From Rudaeicoccus suwonensis (GTDB lineage: Bacteria > Actinomycetota > Actinomycetes > Actinomycetales > Dermatophilaceae): a DNA stretch of 64,000 bases. The notes beneath the pieces were generated by a model. The model did no database searches and had not been told where the DNA came from. It was given only the letters and a program-made list of their open reading frames with translations. A program made the position numbers and the translations under genes. Position 1 is the first letter of the stretch. Each line of letters opens with the position of its first letter. The stretch covers positions 1,426,001 through 1,490,000 of the forward strand of contig NZ_VIVQ01000001.1 in the NCBI RefSeq assembly GCF_007829035.1. Reading direction: 5' to 3'. Of the stretch, positions 23,470 to 32,699 are shown one piece after another.

Positions 23470-23595
23470 ACGTGCTCCGGGGTCGGTGTAATTCCGAACC
23501 GGCGGTAACAGTCCGCGACCCGGTCGTTTCGGCGGCCGGTTGACCTGGTGGAACTCCAGGACCGACGGTGAAAGTCCGGATGGGAGGCAGCACGG
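23470..23595 (+). promoter_or_regulatory. FMN riboswitch (RFN element)
   Basis: The conserved aptamer is readable throughout: closing stem CGTGCT (23471-23476) with AGCACG (23589-23594), the CCGGGGTCGGTG and AATTCCGAACCGGCGGT arms, the ACAGTCCGCGAC loop, a variable hairpin, and GACGGTGAAAGTCCGGATGG. FMN binding should lower expression of the ribD-ribE-ribM-ribBA-ribH genes. About 115 nt of expression platform follow, ending at GGAAGGAGTGAC before ribD. Whether control is by terminator or by hiding the ribosome site cannot be told by eye. Confidence 0.95.
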
Positions 23596-23709
23596 CGAGG
23601 TGTCGGCGACGGCATCTCGCGCGGCGACGCGTCCGTCCGACCAGTTGGTCGAGCGGCCCGGCGCTGTCGCTCGTCACCCCCGGAGCCCGACCGGCCCGGA
23701 AGGAGTGAC

Positions 23710-24756
23710 ATGACCGCCGCAGCGGATATCGCAGCGCATCCCGATGATGCCCGCCACGTGCACGACGCGCTCGTGCTCGCTGCCCGGGGGCCGATCGTCG
23801 ATCCCAATCCGCGCGTCGGATGTGTCGTGGTGGCACCCGACGGCCAGGTCGTCGGCCGCGGCTGGCATGCCGGCGCGGGCACGGCCCATGCCGAGGTCGT
23901 CGCGCTGCGCGAGGCCGGCGATGCGGCACGAGGCGGCACGGCATACGTGACGCTCGAGCCGTGCGCGCACACCGGGCGGACGGGCCCGTGCGCCCGCGCG
24001 CTGGTCGACGCTGCCGTCTCGCGCGTCGTCTTCGCGCAGACCGACCCCGACCTGCGGGCACGTGGGGGAGCAGACGTCCTTCGAGCCGCCGGGGTCGAGG
24101 TCACAGGCGGTGTCCTGGCCGAAGAGGCAGCGGCGCTCAACCCGTATTGGACCTTTGCTGCGCAGCACGAACGCCCATATGTGACCTGGAAATTCGCCGC
24201 CACCCTCGACGGCCGTAGTGCCGCGGCCGACGGCAGCAGCCGGTGGGTTTCCGGCCCACGCTCTCGCGCCGACGTGCATCGGCTGCGCAGCGAGGTCGGT
24301 GCGGTGCTGGTCGGCACCGGCACCGTGCTCGCCGACGACCCACAACTGACCGCCCGCGACGACGACGGCGTGGCATCACCGCGACAGCCGCTGCGCGTCG
24401 TGATGGGTGAGCGACAGATTCCCGCCGGGGCACGGGTGCTCGGTGAAACTGCGCCGACCCTCCACCTGCCGACCCGAGACCCTGCGATCGTGCTGAAGTC
24501 GTTGCACGACAAGGGAATCCGGCGGGTGCTGCTTGAGGGTGGCCCCACAGTCGGCGCGGCCTTCCTGCAGACGGACCTGGTCGACGAGGTGATCGCCTAC
24601 ATCGCGGCGAAGCTTCTGGGGTTCGGGGCGTCCGCGGTCGGGCCGCTCGGAGTCACCACCATCGACGACGCGATCGAACTGAACCTGCACGACGTGCGGC
24701 GTCTGGGCGACGACGTGCGACTGACCTACCGGAGGCCACGATGTTCACAGGCATAG
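23710..24756 (+). CDS. ribD: Bifunctional riboflavin-specific deaminase/reductase
   Basis: This 348-residue enzyme has an N-terminal cytidine-deaminase-like domain with the zinc site HAEVVAL and PCAHTGRTGPC. Its C-terminal NADPH reductase domain begins at YVTWKFAATLDGRSAA. It carries the second and third steps of riboflavin synthesis. First gene after the FMN riboswitch, with GGAAGGAG before ATG 23710. Its last 16 nt overlap ribE. Confidence 0.96.
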   Translation: MTAAADIAAHPDDARHVHDALVLAARGPIVDPNPRVGCVVVAPDGQVVGRGWHAGAGTAHAEVVALREAGDAARGGTAYVTLEPCAHTGRTGPCARALVDAAVSRVVFAQTDPDLRARGGADVLRAAGVEVTGGVLAEEAAALNPYWTFAAQHERPYVTWKFAATLDGRSAAADGSSRWVSGPRSRADVHRLRSEVGAVLVGTGTVLADDPQLTARDDDGVASPRQPLRVVMGERQIPAGARVLGETAPTLHLPTRDPAIVLKSLHDKGIRRVLLEGGPTVGAAFLQTDLVDEVIAYIAAKLLGFGASAVGPLGVTTIDDAIELNLHDVRRLGDDVRLTYRRPRCSQA

Positions 24757-25352
24757 TCGAAGAGCTCGGAACTGTCGATCTGCTGCAACGACAAGCGGAT
24801 TCGGCACGACTGCGGATCCGTGCGGCACTCGTCGTCCAGGATGCCGAGCTCGGTGCGTCGATCGCGGTCAACGGCGTCTGCCTGACCGTGACCGAGTTCG
24901 ACCACGAATCCTTCGCTGTCGACGTGATGGCCGAGAGCCTCGACCGCAGTGGCCTGGGCTCGTTGGTGCAGGGAGACCGCGTCAACCTCGAGCGGGCGAT
25001 GTCCGCCGGTGGCCGGTTCGGCGGTCACATCGTCCAGGGTCACGTCGACGGTGTCGCCACGATCGCGGAGCGTGAGCAGCAGGAGCACTGGACGCGCGTG
25101 ACCGCCGCGGTGACACCGGAGCTGGCGGCATACGTCGTGGAGAAGGGTTCGATCACCCTCGACGGTGTCTCACTGACGGTCGCGGGCGTGACCGAAGACA
25201 CCGTGACCGTCTGTTTGATCCCGACCACACTTGCGGCAACCACACTGGGAATCAAGGGAATCGGCGACAACCTCAACGTCGAGGTCGACATCCTTGCCAA
25301 GTATGTCGAGCGACTCGTCGGCACCAGCACCATGACCAAGGAGAGCGTGTGA
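24741..25352 (+). CDS. ribE: Riboflavin synthase alpha chain
   Basis: This 203-residue enzyme dismutates two 6,7-dimethyl-8-ribityllumazines into riboflavin. It is two lumazine-binding repeats, the first starting MFTGIVEELG with SIAVNGVCLTV, the second from GGHIVQGHVDG with SITLDGVSLTV. Normal length. It overlaps ribD by 16 nt and the transporter gene by 4 nt. Confidence 0.96.
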   Translation: MFTGIVEELGTVDLLQRQADSARLRIRAALVVQDAELGASIAVNGVCLTVTEFDHESFAVDVMAESLDRSGLGSLVQGDRVNLERAMSAGGRFGGHIVQGHVDGVATIAEREQQEHWTRVTAAVTPELAAYVVEKGSITLDGVSLTVAGVTEDTVTVCLIPTTLAATTLGIKGIGDNLNVEVDILAKYVERLVGTSTMTKESV

Positions 25353-26053
25353 ACTTCTTCGACCGCATGTACGACGCGTCGATCACCATTGCCGGCCACG
25401 GCATCACCTGGCGCGAGATCATCGGCAACCTGTTCGGTTTGGCCTCGGCGGTCGGCGGGATGCGACGCAAGGTCTGGGCCTGGCCGGTCGGGATCATCGG
25501 TAACGCGCTGCTGTTCACGGTCTTCTTCGCCGTGGGCTTCACCGCGCACGGTGGTCAGGTGCTGTTCGGGCAGGCGGGCCGGCAGGTCTTCTTCATCCTC
25601 ACCTCCATCTATGGCTGGTGGTTGTGGCAGCGCACCCGGGCCGGCCACGGTCGCTCCGCGCCGGCGGTGCAGCCGCGATGGGCCACCGCGCGTGAGCGGA
25701 CGGCATACCTGGTGTTCTGGGTCGTTGCTGTCGTCATCTGCCAGTGGCTGTTCCGGCTGATCGGTGAGGGCTGGAATCCGCCGAACTTCTACTACTGGGC
25801 CGACGCGTGGATCTTCGTCGGATCGATGGTCGCGACCTTCGCGATGGCGCGTGGCTGGAACGACTTCTGGCTGGCCTGGCTCGCTGTAGACCTCGTCGGT
25901 GTGCCCGAGCTGATCTATTTCAAGTACTACCCGTCGGCCACGCTGTATGCGATCTACGCGGCGTTCGTGGCCTACGGATTCGTGGTCTGGCTGCGGGCCA
26001 CCCGGCAGCACGAGCAGGTCGGTGAACCCACCGGTCAGGTGGTGGCGTCGTGA
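25349..26053 (+). CDS. ribM: PnuC-family transporter, probable riboflavin uptake protein
   Basis: This 234-residue membrane protein has about seven hydrophobic segments and the PnuC-type features WAWPVGIIGNALLF and FFILTSIYGWWLWQR. PnuC proteins carry nicotinamide riboside, but relatives inside FMN-riboswitch operons of actinobacteria (RibM/PnuX) carry riboflavin. The position between ribE and ribBA, with 4-nt and 3- to 4-nt overlaps, makes riboflavin the likely substrate. Substrate choice is an inference from context. Confidence 0.85.
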   Translation: MNFFDRMYDASITIAGHGITWREIIGNLFGLASAVGGMRRKVWAWPVGIIGNALLFTVFFAVGFTAHGGQVLFGQAGRQVFFILTSIYGWWLWQRTRAGHGRSAPAVQPRWATARERTAYLVFWVVAVVICQWLFRLIGEGWNPPNFYYWADAWIFVGSMVATFAMARGWNDFWLAWLAVDLVGVPELIYFKYYPSATLYAIYAAFVAYGFVVWLRATRQHEQVGEPTGQVVAS

Positions 26054-27288
26054 TGGCGACGATCGAGACGGCGATCGCCGAGATCGCCGCGGGGCGGCCG
26101 GTGCTGGTCGCCGACGACGCGGACCGCGAGAACGAAGTCGATCTGATCATCGCCGGTTCCGGGCTGAGCAGTCAGTGGCTCGGGTGGGCTGTGCGGCACG
26201 GCTCCGGCGTCATCTGCGCACCGGTCTCCGACGCCGTCGCGGACCGGCTCGACCTGCCGCCGATGGTGCGTGACAACCAGGACCCCAAGGGGACGGCATA
26301 CACCGTGTCGGTCGATGCGGGCTCCGGCAGCACGACCGGCATCAGTGCGGCCGAGCGTGCGAACACCATTGCAGTGCTTGCTGATCCGCGGTCTGTGGCA
26401 ACCGATCTCATCAGGCCGGGTCACGTGTTTCCGCTGCGAGCGCAGCCCGGAGGGGTGTTCGAGCGCCGCGGTCACACCGAGGCTGCAGTCGACCTGTGCC
26501 GGCTCGCCGGACTGCCGGAGGTTGCCGCGATCGTCGAACTCGTGCGCGACGACGGTTCGATGATGCGCTTGGACGAGGCAGTCGATCTCGCGGACCAGGA
26601 GTCCTTGGCCGTCGTCACGATCGCTGATCTGGTGCAGTGGCGCCGCCGCTACGACCGTGTCGAGCGTCGCGCGGTGACCTCGTTGCCGACCGCGGGCGGG
26701 CAGTTCACCGTGCACGGATACCTCGACCGGCGCACCGGCGCCGAACACCTCGCGCTCATCTCGGCCGGCACCGCGCCCGGCGCGGTCTCGGCGGGCATCG
26801 CCTCATCGGGCGCGCCTTCGACCGGCGCCGCGCCACTGGTGCGAGTGCACTCCGAGTGCCTGACCGGCGACGTCTTCGGCTCCCAGCGCTGCGATTGCGG
26901 GCCCCAACTGCAGGAGTCGATGCGCCGTGTCGCCCTCGAAGGCGGGGTCGTCGTCTATCTCGGCGGCCACGAAGGCCGCGGTGTCGGCCTCATCGACAAG
27001 CTGCGCGCCTATGCCCTGCAGGACGGCGGGCTCGACACCGTCGATGCACAGTCGGCGCTGGGGCTGCCCGTCGATGCGCGCGAATTCGACGCAGCCGCAG
27101 CGATTCTGACCGACCTTGGCATCGAATCGGTGCGGTTGCTGACCAACAATCCGAAGAAGGAGGCGGCGCTGCAAGAGCTTGGTCTGACCGTGCAGCGCGA
27201 GCCGCTCGAGGTCGGCCGGACCCCGAGCAACGCCGGTTACCTGCACACCAAGGCCGTGCGACTCGGCCACGTCATGGAGGCATCATGA
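26053..27288 (+). CDS. ribBA: 3,4-Dihydroxy-2-butanone 4-phosphate synthase / GTP cyclohydrolase II
   Basis: This 411-residue fusion enzyme makes both starting compounds of riboflavin synthesis. The RibB half (1-~200) has [36 protein letters not shown] and GHTEAAVDL. The RibA half has the zinc Cys set in [18 protein letters not shown] and [10 protein letters not shown] with a Tyr/Arg catalytic region, ending [15 protein letters not shown] one codon earlier (26050) is equally possible; ATG 26053 shares one base with the ribM stop. Confidence 0.95.
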   Translation: MATIETAIAEIAAGRPVLVADDADRENEVDLIIAGSGLSSQWLGWAVRHGSGVICAPVSDAVADRLDLPPMVRDNQDPKGTAYTVSVDAGSGSTTGISAAERANTIAVLADPRSVATDLIRPGHVFPLRAQPGGVFERRGHTEAAVDLCRLAGLPEVAAIVELVRDDGSMMRLDEAVDLADQESLAVVTIADLVQWRRRYDRVERRAVTSLPTAGGQFTVHGYLDRRTGAEHLALISAGTAPGAVSAGIASSGAPSTGAAPLVRVHSECLTGDVFGSQRCDCGPQLQESMRRVALEGGVVVYLGGHEGRGVGLIDKLRAYALQDGGLDTVDAQSALGLPVDAREFDAAAAILTDLGIESVRLLTNNPKKEAALQELGLTVQREPLEVGRTPSNAGYLHTKAVRLGHVMEAS

Positions 27289-27770
27289 GCGGCCACGGAG
27301 CCCCGGTCACTGTCGTGTCAGGCGCCGGTTTGCGAGCGGCGATCGTCGCCGCGTCCTGGCACACCGAGGTCATGGACGGCCTGGTCGACGGCGCACATCG
27401 CGGCCTCGCCGCCTGCGACGTCTCCCAGGTCGACCTGGTCCGAGTGCCCGGCACCTTCGAACTCCCGGTCGCGTGCGCGCGACTCGCCCCGCTGTATGAC
27501 GCCGTGGTCGCTCTCGGCGTCGTGATCCGTGGTGGCACACCGCACTTCGACTACGTCTGTCAGGCCGCCAGCGTCGGACTGACCGATGTCGCGGTGCGCA
27601 CCGGCATACCTGTCGGCTTCGGCGTCCTCACGTGCGACACCGAGCAACAGGCACTCGACCGGGCCGGTCTGGCCGGGTCGGCCGAGGACAAGGGCTTCGA
27701 GGCGAGCACGGCCGCGATCGCGACCGCGGTGGCGTTGCGCGCAGTCGCGCCCCTGAGTGACCGACGGTGA
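27285..27770 (+). CDS. ribH: 6,7-Dimethyl-8-ribityllumazine synthase
   Basis: This 161-residue subunit assembles into a pentamer or icosahedral shell and condenses the pyrimidine and the butanone phosphate into lumazine. [14 protein letters not shown] and [20 protein letters not shown] carry the substrate-binding residues and catalytic His. ATG 27285 overlaps the ribBA stop by 4 nt, and its own stop overlaps the next gene by 4 nt. Confidence 0.95.
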   Translation: MSGHGAPVTVVSGAGLRAAIVAASWHTEVMDGLVDGAHRGLAACDVSQVDLVRVPGTFELPVACARLAPLYDAVVALGVVIRGGTPHFDYVCQAASVGLTDVAVRTGIPVGFGVLTCDTEQQALDRAGLAGSAEDKGFEASTAAIATAVALRAVAPLSDRR

Positions 27771-28630
27771 TTCCCGGCGAGCCGAGCCGCACCGCGTGGT
27801 CCGCCGCGATGCACCGAGCAGCCCACCAGGCGGTCGACCGGCTGAGCGTGTTCGACGACCCGGTCGCCATCCCGATCACCGGCTGGACGCGATCCCAGGT
27901 CCAGGCCGATGTCGCCGACCACCCCGAGCGGGCCGGCATGCGATTCTTCATCGCGTGCCGGCACAGGTTCGGTCGTGATGTGATCGCCGAGGTCGGTCGT
28001 GCGGGTCCGGTGCAGGTCGTCGTGCTCGGCGCGGGGCTGGACACCACGGCATACCAACCGAATCCGGACGCGAGCATCGCTGCGGTCTTCGAGGTCGACC
28101 ACCCGGCCACCGGCAGTTGGAAGCAGGACCGCCTGGCCGAGGCCGGCATCCGGGCCACCGTTGAGGTGACCTATGTCGGCGTCGATTTCGAACACGACGA
28201 GCTGGGTGAGTCGCTGGCCGCCGCGGCTCTCGATCCGGCTGCGCCGGTCGTGGTGCTGTGGCTCGGAGTCCTGATCTATCTGACCCGCCCGGCGATCGAA
28301 GCGACCCTTGAGTCGCTGCGGCAGCTGCCGGTCACGGACGTTCACGTCGTGTTCGATTACGCCGCACCCACCACCGGTGACGACCCGGTCGCGAGGATGC
28401 GCACCGAGCGTGCAACGGCGGTCGCGGCGCTCGGCGAACCGTGGCAGTCCTATTTCAACCCGCAGCAGGCGGCGCAGGTGCTGCATCAGCACGGCTTCGA
28501 CCCGGTCGAGGATCTCGACCTGCCGGACTGGGGAGCACGCTATCTGCGGCGCAGTGCCGCCTCGTTCGCCGGCCGGAGGGGCGCGCACCTGGTGCACGCG
28601 CGGCGCAACGAACCTGCGACGGCCCCATGA
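27767..28630 (+). CDS. SAM-dependent methyltransferase, LCM/TcmP-like family
   Basis: This 287-residue protein resembles the leucine carboxyl methyltransferase / TcmP fold: [36 protein letters not shown] is the SAM-binding region, with [21 protein letters not shown] after it. Members of this family methylate carboxyl or hydroxyl groups of varied small molecules or peptides; the substrate here is unknown. It is locked between ribH and hisE by 4-nt overlaps on both sides, so it is cotranslated with flavin and histidine genes although no known step of either pathway needs it. Confidence 0.75.
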   Translation: MIPGEPSRTAWSAAMHRAAHQAVDRLSVFDDPVAIPITGWTRSQVQADVADHPERAGMRFFIACRHRFGRDVIAEVGRAGPVQVVVLGAGLDTTAYQPNPDASIAAVFEVDHPATGSWKQDRLAEAGIRATVEVTYVGVDFEHDELGESLAAAALDPAAPVVVLWLGVLIYLTRPAIEATLESLRQLPVTDVHVVFDYAAPTTGDDPVARMRTERATAVAALGEPWQSYFNPQQAAQVLHQHGFDPVEDLDLPDWGARYLRRSAASFAGRRGAHLVHARRNEPATAP

Positions 28631-28642
28631 GCGGCGCTCCCG

Positions 28643-28648
28643 TAGCCT
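28643..28648 (+). promoter_or_regulatory. Possible internal -10 for hisE-hisG
   Basis: TAGCCT followed by 8 nt and GTG 28657. It would give a leaderless hisE transcript independent of the riboswitch-controlled one. Confidence 0.35.
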
Positions 28649-28656
28649 TGGCCAGC

Positions 28657-28920
28657 GTGAAGACGTTCGATCAGCTGTATTCCGAGCTGACCACCAAGGC
28701 CCAGGACCGACCCGGTGACTCCGGCACCGTGCGCGAACTCGACGCCGGTGTGCATTTCATCGGCAAGAAGGTCGTCGAGGAGGCCGCCGAGGTGTGGATG
28801 GCGGCCGAGTACGAAGGCACCGAACGCACCGCCGAGGAGATCAGCCAACTTCTCTACCATCTGCAGGTGCTGATGGTGGCGCAGGGAATCTCGCTGGAGG
28901 ACGTCTATGCCCACCTCTGA
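28657..28920 (+). CDS. hisE: Phosphoribosyl-ATP pyrophosphatase
   Basis: This 87-residue all-helical enzyme hydrolyses phosphoribosyl-ATP to phosphoribosyl-AMP, the second step of histidine synthesis. [19 protein letters not shown] and [14 protein letters not shown] hold the metal-binding acidic residues. GTG 28657 gives the usual [10 protein letters not shown] start. An ATG at 28627, overlapping the methyltransferase stop by 4 nt, would add 10 residues and is a real alternative if this gene is read by coupling. Confidence 0.93.
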   Translation: MKTFDQLYSELTTKAQDRPGDSGTVRELDAGVHFIGKKVVEEAAEVWMAAEYEGTERTAEEISQLLYHLQVLMVAQGISLEDVYAHL

Positions 28921-29779
28921 GAGCGACCGCCAGGTCTTGCGGATAGCGATGCCCAACAAGGGCGCGCTGTCCGAATCCGCCGCCGAGATGATGCGCGAGG
29001 CGGGCTACCGCGGGCGCCGCGAATCCAAGGAGCTCGTTGTCATCGACCACGAGCTGTCCGTCGAGCTGTTCTATCTGCGGCCACGCGACATCGCGATCTA
29101 CGTGGGGCAGGGCACCCTCGACGTCGGCATCACCGGACGCGACCTCTTGCTGGATTCCGGCGCCCCCGCAGCAGAGATCATGCAACTCGGCTTCGGTGCC
29201 TCGACCTTCCGGTATGCCGCCCGGCCCGGTTCGGTCTCCTCCGAGGAGCAGATCAACGGCAAGCGGGTGGCAACCAGCTTTCCCGGTCTCGTCGCTGCCG
29301 ATCTCGCGCGCAGGGGCCTCGATGCCTCAGTCGTGCGTCTCGACGGAGCGGTCGAGACGGCGGTCACTCTCGGTGTCGCCGACGTCATCGCCGATGTCGT
29401 CGAGACGGGCACGACCCTGCGCAATGCGGGTCTTGCGGTCTTCGGCGAACCCATCCTCACCAGTGAAGCCGTGCTCATCCGGCCCGAGGATCATGATCAG
29501 CACCCGGCCGTCGAGGTGCTGGTCAGGCGGTTGCACGGCGTGCTCACCGCACGTCGCTACGTGATGATGGACTACGACATCCGGGTCGAACTCGTCGAGC
29601 GCGCCTGTCAGTTGACGCCCGGCCTCGAGTCGCCAACGGTGTCGCCGTTGCACGACAAGGGCTACGTGGCGGTCCGGTCGATGGTGCCCCGCGCACAGAC
29701 CAACGCGGTCATGGACGAGCTCTACGAGATCGGTGCCCGCGCCATACTCGTCACCGAGATCGCAGCGTGCCGGCTGTGA
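28907..29779 (+). CDS. hisG: ATP phosphoribosyltransferase (long form)
   Basis: This 290-residue enzyme commits to histidine synthesis by joining PRPP and [31 protein letters not shown] and [19 protein letters not shown] (PRPP site) are present. The ~80-residue C-terminal domain ending in [13 protein letters not shown] is the histidine-binding regulatory domain of the long form, so feedback inhibition is expected and no hisZ is needed. It overlaps hisE by 14 nt. Confidence 0.96.
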   Translation: MPTSESDRQVLRIAMPNKGALSESAAEMMREAGYRGRRESKELVVIDHELSVELFYLRPRDIAIYVGQGTLDVGITGRDLLLDSGAPAAEIMQLGFGASTFRYAARPGSVSSEEQINGKRVATSFPGLVAADLARRGLDASVVRLDGAVETAVTLGVADVIADVVETGTTLRNAGLAVFGEPILTSEAVLIRPEDHDQHPAVEVLVRRLHGVLTARRYVMMDYDIRVELVERACQLTPGLESPTVSPLHDKGYVAVRSMVPRAQTNAVMDELYEIGARAILVTEIAACRL

Positions 29780-30243
29780 GCGACCCCGACCCGTTCGCCG
29801 ACTTCCGGCCGCAACGATCGCGAATCGTCAGCATCTGCGCGGCAATCGGCATCGTGGTCGTGTTCACGATCGTGGCTTTGAGCGTGCCGCACGGTGGCAG
29901 CACCGGCTGGAACGGCCCCGACAGCGCCGCGATGATCGCCTTCGGGGTGCTGCTGGCGGCCTTCCTGCTGAAATTCGCGATGGTGCGGGCGACCCCGAAC
30001 GAGCGCGGCTTGCATGTGAAGAACCTCATGGTGACCCGCGACGTCACCTGGGCAGAGATCGTCAACGTGCAGTTCGGCGGCGGACACCCGTGGCTGGTGC
30101 TCGAACTCGCCGACACCGAGACCCTGTCGGTGATGGCGGTGCAGCGTTCGGACGGTGAGCATGCGGTCGACGAGGCCGGCCGGATGGCGGCCCTGGTCCA
30201 GGCGCACCTGGCCACCGAAATCGAGCGACCGCAAGGCGACTGA
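29776..30243 (+). CDS. Small membrane protein with a bacterial PH-like domain
   Basis: This 155-residue protein has two predicted membrane helices ([19 protein letters not shown] and [18 protein letters not shown]). A soluble C-terminal domain follows ([26 protein letters not shown], then [16 protein letters not shown]), of the actinobacterial PH-domain type. Function unknown. GTG 29776 overlaps the hisG stop by 4 nt, and a GTG 9 nt earlier is also possible. The same gene commonly sits after hisG in actinobacteria. Confidence 0.75.
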   Translation: MSDPDPFADFRPQRSRIVSICAAIGIVVVFTIVALSVPHGGSTGWNGPDSAAMIAFGVLLAAFLLKFAMVRATPNERGLHVKNLMVTRDVTWAEIVNVQFGGGHPWLVLELADTETLSVMAVQRSDGEHAVDEAGRMAALVQAHLATEIERPQGD

Positions 30244-30288
30244 CCCGAATCGACTGAACGGTGGCGCGACTCCACCGGCGAGCCCCAC

Positions 30289-30900
30289 TCAACCGGTGCG
30301 GATCACCAGGTCGGCCCGGGCGATGGTGCCGTCGGCGCCGAAGATCGTGTCCTCCTGAGCTGCCCAGCGATCCCAGTGCGGCGCGTAGGAGTCGCCGTCC
30401 CGCGCCAGGCCACGGCGACGGCGCTCCGATGTGGGTGCCTCCAGCCAGACACGCACATCGGCATACGGCCCGGCGATGCCCACGCTGCTGCCGACGCCCT
30501 CCACGATCACATAACCGGCGAGGGGAACGTGGCACAGTTCGGCGAATTCGCCTGCCTCCCAATCGAATCGGCGGTATGCCGCAGGCTCGCCCCGGCGCAG
30601 TGGCGTCAGCACTTGGGCGGCCAGCAGGGCCGGCGCCACGGCCAGACCGTCCCACCCGGGGTACATGTGCTCCACGTGCACGACCGTCGCGTTCGGCAGC
30701 TGTCGCTCGACCAGAGCGGCGAGCGTGGTCTTGCCTGCGCCGCTGCGCCCGTCGATGGCGACGACGACCGGTTGTTCGGCATTCGCCGGCTGGGTGACCG
30801 CCATCGCCATACGTGCCACCCTCGCCGCAGCCGTCTGCAACTCGTCGTGCCAGGTCGGGTGATCGGGGCTCACGACGCCTGATCCTGTCACGTCGACCAC
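30289..30900 (-). CDS. P-loop kinase, uridine kinase-like
   Basis: This 203-residue cytoplasmic protein has Walker [11 protein letters not shown] near residues 50-59 and a [12 protein letters not shown] substrate loop. An EGVGSS Walker B-like stretch, a DVRVWLEAP segment and a [22 protein letters not shown] lid follow. The layout matches (d)NK/uridine-kinase-like proteins; the nucleoside is not assignable. It is the first minus-strand gene of the window, divergent from hisF. GTG at 30900 or the in-frame GTG at 30891 could be the start. Confidence 0.75.
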   Translation of the reverse strand: MVDVTGSGVVSPDHPTWHDELQTAAARVARMAMAVTQPANAEQPVVVAIDGRSGAGKTTLAALVERQLPNATVVHVEHMYPGWDGLAVAPALLAAQVLTPLRRGEPAAYRRFDWEAGEFAELCHVPLAGYVIVEGVGSSVGIAGPYADVRVWLEAPTSERRRRGLARDGDSYAPHWDRWAAQEDTIFGADGTIARADLVIRTG

Positions 30901-30919
30901 CCACCGCGACGCCCTGCTT

Positions 30920-30925
30920 TAGGCT
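30920..30925 (+). promoter_or_regulatory. -10 hexamer of hisF, leaderless type
   Basis: TAGGCT, then 7 nt, then GTG 30933. No Shine-Dalgarno before the gene. Confidence 0.5.
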
Positions 30926-30932
30926 CGGGCCC

Positions 30933-31688
30933 GTGTCTGTAGCTGTGCGTGTCATTCCCTGCCTCGACGTCGATGCCGGACGGGTGGTCAAGGGCGTCAA
31001 CTTCGCCCATCTGCGCGATGCGGGCGACCCGGTCGAACTCGCCGCCAGGTATGACGCGCAGGGTGCCGACGAGTTGACCTTCCTGGACGTGACCGCCAGT
31101 TCCGCAGATCGCGAGACGACCTACGACGTCGTCGGCCGGACAGCGGAGCAGGTCTTCATCCCGCTCACCGTCGGCGGGGGAGTGCGCACGGTCGAGGATG
31201 TCGACCGGTTGCTTCGCGCCGGCGCCGACAAGGTCGGCATCAACACCGGCGCGATCGCGCGGCCGCAGGTCATTGCCGAGATCGCCGACCGGTTCGGGGC
31301 GCAGGTGCTGGTGTTGTCCGCGGATGTGCGGCGCGACGAACGAGGCAACTACGAGGTGACCACGCACGGCGGCACGCGGTCCGCAGGGCTTGAGGCGATC
31401 GAATGGTGTTCTCGCGCAGCGAAACTCGGAGCCGGTGAGATCCTGCTCAACTCGATGGACGCCGACGGCACCAAGTCCGGCTTCGACGTCGAACTGATCC
31501 GCGCCGTGCGCGCGCACGTGTCGATCCCGATCATCGCCAGCGGCGGTGCCGGCAGCGTCGCGGATTTCGTGGCTGCGGTCGAGGCCGGAGCTGACGCCGT
31601 GCTGGCAGCATCGGTCTTCCACTTCGGTGAGTTGACGATTGCCGATGTCAAGGACGGTCTGCGTGCTGCGGGGTACCCGGTCCGCTGA
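30933..31688 (+). CDS. hisF: Imidazole glycerol phosphate synthase cyclase subunit
   Basis: This 251-residue TIM barrel works with HisH to make imidazole glycerol phosphate and [24 protein letters not shown] holds the first catalytic Asp, [15 protein letters not shown] the second, and the phosphate loops GGGVRT and SGGAGS are intact. hisH and hisA are not nearby, so the his genes are scattered in this genome. GTG 30933 is set by the leaderless promoter and by homology. Its last codons fall inside the first copy of a downstream repeat. Confidence 0.96.
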   Translation: MSVAVRVIPCLDVDAGRVVKGVNFAHLRDAGDPVELAARYDAQGADELTFLDVTASSADRETTYDVVGRTAEQVFIPLTVGGGVRTVEDVDRLLRAGADKVGINTGAIARPQVIAEIADRFGAQVLVLSADVRRDERGNYEVTTHGGTRSAGLEAIEWCSRAAKLGAGEILLNSMDADGTKSGFDVELIRAVRAHVSIPIIASGGAGSVADFVAAVEAGADAVLAASVFHFGELTIADVKDGLRAAGYPVR

Positions 31689-31857
31689 GCAGGTGGCCGC
31701 TGACCCGCTCGGCCGCCGCGGGGGATCCGGTCCGCTGACCCACGTGGCCGCTGGGCCGCCGCGGGGGATCCGGTCCCCGCTGACCCAGGTGGCCGCTGGG
31801 CCGCCGCGGGGCATTCGGTCCGCTGACCCACGTGGCCGCTGGGCCGCCGTGTCGGCG
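31681..31857 (+). repeat. Tandem ~44-bp GC-rich repeat after hisF
   Basis: Four imperfect units, each starting CCGCTGACCCACGTGGCCGC and running on with TGGGCCGCCGCGGGG and a short ATCCGGT or ATTCGGT end. They begin near 31682, 31732, 31776 and 31820. The first unit is the most diverged and contains the hisF stop codon (TGA 31686-31688). The unit is strongly GC-biased with partial dyad symmetry. From 31858 to 31965 nothing else is recognised. Confidence 0.8.
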
Positions 31858-31965
31858 GGTGGCAGCCATCATCGACGTGCTCCTGGCCGGTTCGGTTCGG
31901 TGACCGGGAGTCGGCTGGTGCGTGGCGACAGAATCAGAACTCGAGTGACATTCCCGCGATCAGGC

Positions 31966-32610
31966 TCAGAATCCGAGCGAGGTTCCCGCGATCATTTTCA
32001 GGTCGCCGTCGGCGCCGTCCAGGTGCACGTCTGCGACCGCCTGCCGGCCATAGCAGAACAGCAGCACCTCACCCGGCTCGCCGCTGACGACGACACTGCC
32101 GTGCTGGTCCTTCGGCTCGCGCAACGTGCGCCGGCCATGTCCGTCGCAGTCGGCGACGATGCCCACCCGGCAGTCCCGCAGCGTCATCTTCGCCAGCATC
32201 GGCAACGCCGCCCAGATCGCGGCGTCTTCAGCGGGTTCGAGCGTCCTGTGGGCCGCATCGGGCTGCGCGCGAAGCACATCCTCGTGGTGGATATAGAACT
32301 CCGCGAGGTTCATCCGCTCGTCGATTGCGGGCAGAGCTCCCATGGGAGTCCAGCGCGGAGGGCCACTGCGCACCCGATCGACCAGCGTTGCCCAGTCGGA
32401 GCCGGCGATGCCGTCCTGCACGGACGACAGGTGACCTGCGAGCGGCGGCAGGAACATGCCGAGCGCCGCGTCCGGGCGCCGCTCGCGCACGACGAGATGC
32501 GCTGCCAGATCCTTGGTCTGCCAACCGTCGCACAGTGTGGGGGCATCCGGCCCGACCTCCAGCAAGGTTTCGCAGAGGCCGGAACGTTCCTTCTGGGCGT
32601 ATCGCGTCAT
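31966..32610 (-). CDS. TIGR03085-type protein, mycothiol-dependent DinB/MDMPI fold
   Basis: This 214-residue protein starts MTRYAQKERSGLCETLLEVGPDAPTLCDGW and has DLAAHLVVRERRPDAALG and EFYIHHEDVLRAQP. These are the signature blocks of the actinobacterial TIGR03085 family related to mycothiol maleylpyruvate isomerase/DinB four-helix bundles, with His residues that could bind metal. The exact reaction is unknown. ATG 32610 is chosen because CACAAT lies 7 nt upstream and family members start MTRYA; earlier in-frame starts to 32652 are disfavoured. Confidence 0.8.
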   Translation of the reverse strand: MTRYAQKERSGLCETLLEVGPDAPTLCDGWQTKDLAAHLVVRERRPDAALGMFLPPLAGHLSSVQDGIAGSDWATLVDRVRSGPPRWTPMGALPAIDERMNLAEFYIHHEDVLRAQPDAAHRTLEPAEDAAIWAALPMLAKMTLRDCRVGIVADCDGHGRRTLREPKDQHGSVVVSGEPGEVLLFCYGRQAVADVHLDGADGDLKMIAGTSLGF

Positions 32611-32617
32611 ACCAGCC

Positions 32618-32623
32618 ATTGTG
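32618..32623 (-). promoter_or_regulatory. -10 hexamer of the TIGR03085 gene, leaderless type
   Basis: CACAAT on the minus strand, 7 nt before ATG 32610. It is the same hexamer as the hisI promoter at 33332. Confidence 0.45.
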
Positions 32624-32699
32624 CGCGGTCCACCCGACGGCGCTGCCGACACGACGGCGCTGTCGACGCGACAGTCGCGCGTGGGCCCAACGACCCGCG

